From the NCBI GenBank assembly GCA_002342415.1, contig DDPY01000055.1, positions 1-37,100 on the forward strand: a stretch of 37,100 nt of DNA, in the 5' to 3' direction. The notes below the pieces were generated by a model. The model ran no database searches, had not been told where the DNA came from, and saw nothing but the letters and a program-made list of their open reading frames with translations. Source of the stretch: Prevotella sp. UBA2456. GTDB taxonomy: Bacteria > Bacteroidota > Bacteroidia > Bacteroidales > Bacteroidaceae. The position numbers and the translations under genes were made by a program. Below, in pieces: positions 32,066-37,100 of this stretch; positions within the stretch are counted from its first letter, which is position 1; every line of letters starts with the position of its first letter.

Positions 32066-33023
32066 TCTGTGGGCCGCCTTGGGACTGCTGTTGCTGATGG
32101 CTTGTACGCCGTCGGTACCTTCTGATGTTATCCAGCCGGGCGATATGGAGGATATACTCTATGACTATCATCTGGCGCAGGCAATGGCCAAAGTTGATCA
32201 TCCTGGGGCTGAGGGCGAGTTTGAGAAGACAAGGAACTTCCTGGCCGTGCTGAAGAAATATGAGGTGACGGAGGCCGAATTCGACTCGTCGCTGGTTTAC
32301 TACTATTCGCATATTGACCGCTTGAAGAAAATCTATAGCGAAGTGAACGAACGGCTTGCCGACGAGGCGAAATCGCTGGGTGCACAGGTGGGCGAGATTG
32401 GCCGATATTCGCAGTATAGCACGACGGGCGACACGGCGAACATCTGGAAGGGTGTGACCGACCTGCTGCTTATTCCTAAGCCTATGATGAATCGCTACGA
32501 CTTTGCGGTCAAGGTAGACTCCGCCTTCTATAAGGGCGACTCCTTTATGTTCCAGTTTACGACGGACTTCATCTGGCAGAATGGCATGAAGGATGCCGTG
32601 GTGTGCTTCATGACCAAATATGAGGGTGACAGCATCATCCAGACGGTGAACCATGTCTCGGTGCCGGGCTTGTCGCAGATACGCATTCCTGCCAATAATG
32701 AAAACAGGCTGAAGGAGATGCGTGGCTTTATCTATCTCGGGCAGGGTAACGACCCAGACGACATGACCCGCAAGATGATGTTTGTCAGTCAGATACAGCT
32801 TATAAGATTTCATAACAAGAGTGTACAGAATGGAAAAGACTCTACGGCCGTTAAGAAGGATAGCCTCCAACGAGGTGATGACCCCCGACGGGAACTGCCT
32901 GACTCGGTACGTAATAGAACTGTCGGAGGGCTGCGTGACAAGACTTTACCCCCTTCAACAGGAACTCCCCTTCACCGAGTGGTTTCAGGGGCGGGTAGTG
33001 CTGACGCAAAGCCCCGACGATGA
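32055..33023 (+). CDS. DUF4296 lipoprotein
   Basis: The 322-residue protein has a lipobox (LLMAC, Cys17) and the DUF4296 opening 'VIQPGDMEDILYDYHLAQAMA', then helices up to about residue 125. A second conserved-looking part ends at 'MMFVSQIQLIRFHNK' (about 255). From residue 259 on the frame runs opposite another ORF and reads as a basic, Pro/Arg/Ser-rich tail without clear conservation, which suggests that the functional protein ends earlier or that an ancestral stop was lost. The function of DUF4296 is unknown. The gene is fixed in this operon next to lspA in Bacteroidales. Confidence 0.82.
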   Translation: MKRSLWAALGLLLLMACTPSVPSDVIQPGDMEDILYDYHLAQAMAKVDHPGAEGEFEKTRNFLAVLKKYEVTEAEFDSSLVYYYSHIDRLKKIYSEVNERLADEAKSLGAQVGEIGRYSQYSTTGDTANIWKGVTDLLLIPKPMMNRYDFAVKVDSAFYKGDSFMFQFTTDFIWQNGMKDAVVCFMTKYEGDSIIQTVNHVSVPGLSQIRIPANNENRLKEMRGFIYLGQGNDPDDMTRKMMFVSQIQLIRFHNKSVQNGKDSTAVKKDSLQRGDDPRRELPDSVRNRTVGGLRDKTLPPSTGTPLHRVVSGAGSADAKPRR

Positions 33024-33063
33024 CAAGGTGAGAGCTTATTATCAAGGACAACCAATAATGTAA
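32830..33063 (+). CDS. Small conserved-type protein overlapping the DUF4296 gene
   Basis: From ATG 32830 the frame gives 77 residues: 'MEKTLRPLRRIASNEVMTPD' onward, with 'VIELSEGCVTRLYPLQQELPFTEWF' in the middle. It looks like a compact beta-rich domain with good protein-like composition. It overlaps the last 194 nt of the DUF4296 frame and ends 14 nt before the transporter gene. Composition and position favour this frame as the real coding one in the overlap. No function can be assigned. Confidence 0.6.
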   Translation: MEKTLRPLRRIASNEVMTPDGNCLTRYVIELSEGCVTRLYPLQQELPFTEWFQGRVVLTQSPDDDKVRAYYQGQPIM

Positions 33064-33077
33064 AAACTGTAGAAACG

Positions 33078-34388
33078 ATGAATCTGAAAGTACGTTTAGC
33101 GGTAATGAACTTCTTGGAGTTCGCCGTGTGGGGTGCCTACCTCACGTGTATGGGAAACTATTTGGGCATAGCCGGACTTGGCGACAAGATCAGCTGGTTC
33201 TATGCCATTCAGGGCATTGTGAGCATCTTTATGCCAACGTTGATGGGCATCGTGGCCGATAAGTATATCCAGCCACAGCGCTTATTGGGCCTCTGTCACC
33301 TGCTGGCCGGAGGATTCATGCTCGGATGCTGGATGATGGGTGTCGAAGCGGGCTTTGGCAACGAGATTGCCGACAAGTCGATGTTCGTAGCCCTCTATAC
33401 GCTGAGCGTGGCTTTCTTCATGCCCACTATAGCACTGTCGAACACTACGGCATTTACTATTCTGAAGAACAACGGCGGTGACACCGTGAAGGATTTCCCT
33501 CCCATCCGTGTCTTGGGGACGGTCGGCTTCATCGTCACCATGTGGTTCGTCAACTGTGCCGTATGGGAAGACGGAGCGTTTACGATGACGCTGGCCGATA
33601 ATGCACATAAGTTCCAGTACACCTATATGCAGTTCTTTGTGTCGGGCATTCTCAGTCTGGTGCTTTGCCTGTATTGTCTCTATTGTCTTCCGGCATGCAA
33701 GATTGAGAAGAAGGAGGGCAGGATTTCGCTGGCCGAGAGCCTGGGCCTGAATGCTTTCCGGCTGTTCAAGCGCCGCCAGATGGCTTTGTTCTTTATCTTC
33801 TCGGCGCTGCTGGGTATGTGTCTGCAGGTTACGAATGGCTTTGCCGGTCCCTTTATCACCAGCTTCAAGGGTGTACCCGAATATGCCGACACCTTTGCCG
33901 CCAACAATGCCACGCTGCTGAGTTCGATCTCGCAAATCAGCGAGGCGCTCTGCATACTGATGATTCCCTTCTTCCTGAAACGTTTCGGCATCAAGGTTGT
34001 GATGCTTATGTCGATGTTTGCTTGGGTGTTCCGGTTCGGATTCTTCGGCATTGGCAATCCTGCCATGCCGGGAGTCGTCTTCTTCATCCTTTCATGCATC
34101 GTCTATGGAGTAGCCTTCGACTTCTTCAATGTCTCGGGCGGTATCTTTGTCGACCAGGAGTGCGAACCGTCGGTCAAGGCTTCGGCGCAGGGATTGTTTA
34201 TGATGATGACCAATGGTATCGGTGCCACTATCGGTACGCTGGCTGCTGGCGAGGTCGTCAATAGCTTCTGCCATTGGGAGAACGGATTCCTGGAAGGCGA
34301 CTGGCAGACCTGCTGGTTTGTCTTTGCCTCCTTTGCTCTCATAGTCGGCGTTGCTTTTGCATTGGTGTTCAAACCTGAGAAGAAATGA
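33078..34388 (+). CDS. Nucleoside permease-type MFS transporter (nucleoside:H+ symporter family)
   Basis: The 436-residue membrane protein has about twelve helices. The start 'LAVMNFLEFAVWGAYLTCMGNYL' and the motifs 'LMGIVADKY' and 'FPPIRVLGTVGFI' are characteristic of the NupG/XapB nucleoside:proton symporters. It would import nucleosides through the inner membrane. The last codons overlap the rsmE start by 4 nt (ATGA), which indicates translational coupling. The substrate is inferred from the family only. Confidence 0.85.
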   Translation: MNLKVRLAVMNFLEFAVWGAYLTCMGNYLGIAGLGDKISWFYAIQGIVSIFMPTLMGIVADKYIQPQRLLGLCHLLAGGFMLGCWMMGVEAGFGNEIADKSMFVALYTLSVAFFMPTIALSNTTAFTILKNNGGDTVKDFPPIRVLGTVGFIVTMWFVNCAVWEDGAFTMTLADNAHKFQYTYMQFFVSGILSLVLCLYCLYCLPACKIEKKEGRISLAESLGLNAFRLFKRRQMALFFIFSALLGMCLQVTNGFAGPFITSFKGVPEYADTFAANNATLLSSISQISEALCILMIPFFLKRFGIKVVMLMSMFAWVFRFGFFGIGNPAMPGVVFFILSCIVYGVAFDFFNVSGGIFVDQECEPSVKASAQGLFMMMTNGIGATIGTLAAGEVVNSFCHWENGFLEGDWQTCWFVFASFALIVGVAFALVFKPEKK

Positions 34389-35104
34389 AGGAGGTAAGGT
34401 TCTTTTATGCCCCCGATGCTGCATCGGGCAACGAGTTGCCAAGCGAAGAAGCCATGCATGCACTGCGTGTGCTGCGGCTGTCGACGGGTGACGAGATTAT
34501 GCTGATGGACGGGCAGGGGAATTATTATCGGGCAGAAGTGACGTTGGCCCATATCAAGCATTGCCTCTACGAGATCAAGGAAACCATCCCGCAGCCACGG
34601 CAATGGCCTGGGCATATCCATCTGGCCATTGCTCCTACTAAACTTATGGACCGCATGGAGTGGATGATAGAAAAAGCGGTAGAGATTGGTGTCGACGAGA
34701 TTTCATTCCTTAATTGTCAGTTCTCGGAGCGCCGCATTGTCAAGATTCCGCGTGCGGACAAGATTGTCGTCTCGGCCGTCAAACAAAGTCACAAGGCTTG
34801 GAAACCGCAGCTCAATGATATGGTTTCCTTCAAGGATTTTATCCTTCAGCCGCGGCAGGGACACAAGTTTATTGCCCATTGCTATGAAGAGATTCCCCGG
34901 ACTTACCTTTTCGACGAGCTGCGCAAGTTGTCGCCATCGGAGCCTGCGACGGTGTTGGTTGGGCCGGAGGGTGATTTCTCACTGGCCGAAGTTCAAGAGG
35001 CGGTCAGACAGGGATACCAGTCTGTTCACCTCGGCGAGAGCCGTCTGCGAACGGAGACGGCAGGACTCTCTGCGGTGATGATGATGCAGCTTTCAAAAAC
35101 ATAA
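34385..35104 (+). CDS. rsmE: 16S rRNA (uracil-1498-N3)-methyltransferase
   Basis: The 239-residue SPOUT-class enzyme methylates U1498 of 16S rRNA using S-adenosylmethionine. An N-terminal PUA-like domain (about 1-70, 'HALRVLRLSTGDEIMLMDGQGN') is followed by the knotted SPOUT domain with 'VGPEGDFSLAEVQEA' and 'LGESRLRTETAGLSAV', the cofactor-binding knot. Length is standard. It overlaps the transporter gene by 4 nt. Confidence 0.95.
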   Translation: MKEVRFFYAPDAASGNELPSEEAMHALRVLRLSTGDEIMLMDGQGNYYRAEVTLAHIKHCLYEIKETIPQPRQWPGHIHLAIAPTKLMDRMEWMIEKAVEIGVDEISFLNCQFSERRIVKIPRADKIVVSAVKQSHKAWKPQLNDMVSFKDFILQPRQGHKFIAHCYEEIPRTYLFDELRKLSPSEPATVLVGPEGDFSLAEVQEAVRQGYQSVHLGESRLRTETAGLSAVMMMQLSKT

Positions 35105-35127
35105 ATTCAAGTAGCTAAAAGGTAAAC

Positions 35128-35700
35128 ATGCAGAAAATAGTTATATTCCTACTTTTATTCATCTCGCTCGACACAATGGGACAGCAGGTGTCTATGCGCG
35201 AGGTGTTCAAACAGATGCCTGACTCCATTTTCGTCTATCTGACAGAGAACAATCGGTTGGACTTCATCGACTTCATCGACTCTCGTATGAATGCCGAAGT
35301 TACGAACACGCTGGGGGGCAAGAGTCGGATGCTACAGCTGACCGACCGCTTTCTGTCCGTCAGACTCAACGAGGCTTCCGCCGTTTCCATGAAGTTGCTG
35401 CCCGTGAGCGAACCTGTCGACAGTGCCAGCCATATCATATGCATGGTTAGAACCTTCGGCAAGGATATTCAAGAGAGCGTGGTCAGCTTCTACACTCTGA
35501 AGTGGAAACCTCTGAACGCTGCCGACTATATCCAGTGGCCCACAAGCCAGATGTATGTTGCTACGCTCACCGACGAGGCCGACACCCTGACGCTTGAGAG
35601 CGTCGGTAAGCTCGACGCACCGGCTAATGAGGAACAGAAAGAATATCCAAAAATGTCAATAACCTTTAATTGGAATGATGTTTTTGTTAATAACAATTAA
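35128..35700 (+). CDS. DUF3256-family secreted protein
   Basis: The 190-residue protein has a signal peptide (MQKIVIFLLLFISLDTMGQQ) and a body matching the DUF3256 family: 'MREVFKQMPDSIFVYLTENNRLDFIDFID' at the start and 'ITFNWNDVFVNN' at the end. The protein should be periplasmic; its function is unknown. It follows rsmE by 23 nt, an arrangement usual in Bacteroidales, and is the last gene of the operon. Confidence 0.85.
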   Translation: MQKIVIFLLLFISLDTMGQQVSMREVFKQMPDSIFVYLTENNRLDFIDFIDSRMNAEVTNTLGGKSRMLQLTDRFLSVRLNEASAVSMKLLPVSEPVDSASHIICMVRTFGKDIQESVVSFYTLKWKPLNAADYIQWPTSQMYVATLTDEADTLTLESVGKLDAPANEEQKEYPKMSITFNWNDVFVNNN

Positions 35701-35726
35701 ATGTGGAATAATTTATGCCATAATAA

Positions 35727-35757
35727 TTTGCACGAAACAAATTTTTTCCTAACTTTG
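35727..35757 (+). promoter_or_regulatory. Strong promoter with no downstream ORF
   Basis: TTTG (35727-35730), a 19-bp spacer and TAACTTTG (35750-35757) make an almost ideal Bacteroidetes promoter. Transcription would start near 35764. No + strand gene follows before the terminator at 35970-36001. Confidence 0.75.
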
Positions 35758-35800
35758 CAAGTGTGTTTTTCATGGTATTAGATTATTAAGGTTAATTTGA

Positions 35801-35832
35801 AAGATTGGTTGTCGTGAGACAATCAATTTTTT
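35801..35832 (+). terminator. Hairpin with T-run inside the candidate RNA
   Basis: ATTGGTTGTC (35804-35813), loop GTGA, GACAATCAAT (35818-35827) form ten pairs including one G-U, extendable by flanking A-T pairs, then TTTTTT. This fits a rho-independent terminator or attenuator about 65 nt after the predicted start. Confidence 0.6.
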
Positions 35833-35901
35833 ATTGTATCTATACCAGCAGTAAAAATTGCGATTACCGAATCAGCATATCCATCAGGCTGTTGAAAACT
35901 G

Positions 35902-35957
35902 TTAGTTAACTCGATTGATCGTTTGAGTTAACTCAATCGATGATTTGAGTTAACTCA
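35902..35957 (+). repeat. Array C: three palindromes 22 bp apart
   Basis: AGTTAACT-centred palindromes have centres at 35907.5, 35929.5 and 35951.5. The second and third have the core TTGAGTTAACTCA and the spacers contain CGATTGATCG and ATCGATGA. The same GAGTTAACTC core ends array B, 26 kb away. Confidence 0.9.
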
Positions 35958-35969
35958 TCCTCCTGAAGT

Positions 35970-36001
35970 AAAAAGGGCACCCCGTTCGGGATACCCTTTT
36001 T
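35970..36001. terminator. Bidirectional rho-independent terminator
   Basis: AAAAAGGG (35970-35977) pairs with CCCTTTTT (35994-36001) around an inner CCCG-TT-CGGG stem. The T-runs on both strands serve the candidate RNA on the + strand and rplU-rpmA on the minus strand. Confidence 0.85.
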
Positions 36002-36042
36002 ATTGTTTGTTTGGAATAAATTTTGTTTGTTACTATTCGGCG

Positions 36043-36300
36043 TTATGCTTCAGGAACTACTGATACATAGCTCTTGTCGTGTCTGCCTCTGCGGAACTCA
36101 ACTGTTCCGTCGCACAGAGCATAGAGCGTATCGTCCTTACCCATTGCCACATTGTTGCCTGCATTGTGCTTAGAGCCACGCTGGCGAACGATAATGTTGC
36201 CTGCAACAACCTTCTGGCCACCGAAAATCTTAATGCCAAGTCGCTGAGCTGCTGACTCGCGACCGTTCTTAGAACTACCTACACCTTTTTTATGTGCCAT
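36043..36300 (-). CDS. rpmA: 50S ribosomal protein L27
   Basis: The 85-residue protein begins 'MAHKKGVGSSKNGRESAAQRLG' and continues 'GQKVVAGNIIVRQRGSKHNAGNNVAMGKDDTLYAL', the bL27 signature. Its N-terminal tail reaches the peptidyl-transferase centre. There is no cleavable N-terminal extension of the Firmicutes type. It follows rplU by 18 nt and ends before the bidirectional terminator. Confidence 0.98.
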   Translation of the reverse strand: MAHKKGVGSSKNGRESAAQRLGIKIFGGQKVVAGNIIVRQRGSKHNAGNNVAMGKDDTLYALCDGTVEFRRGRHDKSYVSVVPEA

Positions 36301-36318
36301 TTCTTGTTCCTCCTACGT

Positions 36319-36636
36319 TTAAGCAATTACTGATTTAACTTCTACCTGGGTGTACTGCTGACGATGACCGTTACGCTTGCGAGAGTCCTTACGACGCTTC
36401 ATCTTGAAAACGATTACCTTCTCACCCTTTACGAGCGGATTTACCACTTCGCATACTACCTTTGCACCACTCACGGTAGGTGCGCCTACCTGTACTGAAC
36501 CTTCATTGTCGACAAGCAGTACCTTGTCGAATTCAACAGTTTTGCCAGACTCCACATCTTTCATGTGGTTGATGAAGAGCTTTTTGCCCTGCTCAGCCTT
36601 GAACTGCTGACCGTTGATTTCTACAATTGCGTACAT
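36319..36636 (-). CDS. rplU: 50S ribosomal protein L21
   Basis: The 105-residue protein begins 'MYAIVEINGQQFKAEQGKKLFINHM' and ends with the RNA-binding 'FKMKRRKDSRKRNGHRQQYTQVEVKSVIA', typical bL21. It binds 23S rRNA in the large subunit. It is the first gene of the rplU-rpmA operon. Confidence 0.98.
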   Translation of the reverse strand: MYAIVEINGQQFKAEQGKKLFINHMKDVESGKTVEFDKVLLVDNEGSVQVGAPTVSGAKVVCEVVNPLVKGEKVIVFKMKRRKDSRKRNGHRQQYTQVEVKSVIA

Positions 36637-36716
36637 TGTTTATTATTGTTTAACGGGTTTCTCCGCGTGGCGTGCTGCACTCTGCAACAACTTCCCTGAG
36701 CCACCACGGACTAAAT
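36637..36716 (-). promoter_or_regulatory. Structured leader of rplU-rpmA (candidate L21 autoregulatory element)
   Basis: On the minus strand the transcript from about 36716 folds: TCCG..GTGGC (36710-36700) pairs with GCCAC.CGGA (36671-36662), enclosing a hairpin TGTTGCA-GAG-TGCAGCA (36089-type 7-pair stem at 36689-36673). Ribosomal-protein operons often use such leaders for feedback by the encoded protein; here that is an inference. Confidence 0.5.
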
Positions 36717-36722
36717 CGGGCG

Positions 36723-36754
36723 CAAAGGTACGAAAATTCTTTGAATCTACCAAA
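36723..36754 (-). promoter_or_regulatory. Promoter of rplU-rpmA
   Basis: On the minus strand TTTG (36751-36754), a 20-bp spacer and TACCTTTG (36723-36730) match the consensus exactly. The transcript starts near 36716. Confidence 0.8.
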
Positions 36755-36762
36755 TAAAACTC

Positions 36763-36800
36763 CAAAAAAATAAAGCGATGACCCTCACAGGCAATCGCTT
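36763..36800 (-). terminator. Terminator upstream of the rplU promoter
   Basis: On the minus strand AAGCGAT and ATCGCTT (seven pairs, inner CCT/AGG pairing) are followed by TTATTTTTTT. It would separate the upstream minus-strand transcript from rplU. Confidence 0.6.
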
Positions 36801-36855
36801 CATATCTTCAATAGGTATTAGCCTTTTTTAAGGTAAAAAGATTGTTTTCAGGATA
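36763..36855 (-). ncRNA. Candidate ~90-nt small RNA or upstream leader
   Basis: A promoter (36862-36893) is followed after about 55 nt by a terminator-like hairpin: AAGCGAT (minus strand 36800-36794) with ATCGCTT (36779-36773) and a T-run. An 18-codon hydrophobic frame (MKRLPVRVIALFF and five more codons) overlaps the hairpin, but its last codons lie in the T-run, so it is doubtful. It may be a separate RNA or an attenuated second leader for rplU. Confidence 0.35.
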
Positions 36856-36861
36856 ACGATG

Positions 36862-36893
36862 CAAATTTACATAAAATTTAGTTAACAACCAAA
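36862..36893 (-). promoter_or_regulatory. Second minus-strand promoter upstream of rplU
   Basis: TTTG (36890-36893), a 20-bp spacer and TAAATTTG (36862-36869) on the minus strand fit the consensus. Transcription would start near 36855. Confidence 0.6.
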
Positions 36894-37100
36894 CTTTTTT
36901 CTATGAATTTACTAATTATTTTTCCGTGTGCCCACACAAACACACAATTCTTCAGAATCTTTAAGTTAAAGTATGCGCAAACGATTGACTGCGCGTAAAT
37001 GTAAAGAAATCAAATGACGGGAAGTAAAGAAATCGAAACGAATGCTGTAAACAAAAAAAGAAAACTCCTCAGAGTCTTCTTTGTAGTCGATAGGGGAATC
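36894..37100. other. Right-edge AT-rich non-coding stretch
   Basis: No ORF with protein-like composition is seen on either strand. The stretch has AT-rich tracts and a weak repeat of 'GTAAAGAAATC' (about 36999-37010 and 37024-37034). It probably belongs to the intergenic region of a gene beyond the window. Confidence 0.5.

Larger units (their letters stand above)
35764..36001 (+). ncRNA. Candidate structured non-coding RNA
   Basis: A promoter upstream and a terminator downstream delimit about 238 nt without a plausible ORF. Visible structure: TGGTAT (35773-35778) can pair with ATACCA (35842-35847) around a strong hairpin with a GTGA tetraloop (35804-35827). The hairpin is followed by a T-run that could end part of the transcripts early. 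The 3' half contains array C. It could be a regulatory RNA or a premature-termination leader whose gene has been lost. Its family was not identified. Confidence 0.5.

Noticed and set aside
1..37100. tRNA or rRNA genes
   Set aside because: No cloverleaf-like or rRNA-like sequence was recognised in the intergenic regions.

Overview
The window looks like a chromosomal piece of a Bacteroidales bacterium, most likely Prevotella or a close relative. The reasons are type V (FimA/Mfa-type) fimbrial lipoproteins, a giant surface protein with a type IX secretion C-terminal signal, DUF3575/DUF3868/DUF4296/DUF3256 family proteins, near absence of Shine-Dalgarno sequences, and many promoters of the Bacteroidetes form TTTG-N19/20-TAnnTTTG. 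The genus is inferred from gene style, not from a marker gene.

Left half (about 1-20,150): an accessory surface-structure island on the + strand. A promoter near 261 leads into six genes: a DUF3575 outer-membrane protein, a DUF3868/OmpA-like protein, an Mfa1-type fimbrillin, an FimB/Mfa2-type anchor and two more fimbrillin-like lipoproteins. A 607-bp repeat-rich gap follows, with its own promoter, a 30-codon leader ORF and two hairpins. It leads into a 3229-codon gene for a modular adhesin with a T9SS sorting domain, then a TlpA-like thioredoxin lipoprotein and a broken ExbB/TolQ fragment. The island is bounded by an exact 15-bp direct repeat (114-128 and 20130-20144); the right copy begins just where ExbB similarity is lost. 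The giant adhesin may serve the fimbria as the T9SS-exported Mfa5 tip protein does in Porphyromonas gingivalis (inference).

Middle (20,188-25,881, minus strand): a membrane endonuclease/exonuclease/phosphatase-fold protein, a soluble hybrid histidine kinase with its own promoter, a family 2 glycosyltransferase, ribonuclease G, a 29-residue ribosomal-type protein (mS38/bS22-like) and an HU-family DNA-binding protein. HU is divergent from pyruvate kinase.

Right part (26,031-35,700, + strand): pyk, then a tight operon ileS - DksA/TraR-like - lspA - DUF4296 lipoprotein - small overlapping ORF - nucleoside-permease-type transporter - rsmE - DUF3256 protein. The end of the window holds rplU-rpmA on the minus strand behind a structured leader.

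Most interesting features: (i) three arrays of palindromic units that differ in sequence but share a 22-bp period, one of them inside the giant gene's 5' coding region, where 22 bp is not a multiple of three; (ii) a + strand promoter, hairpins and terminator with no ORF at 35,727-36,001, which looks like an unannotated structured RNA carrying one of those arrays; (iii) a similar promoter-to-terminator unit of about 90 nt on the minus strand at 36,763-36,893.
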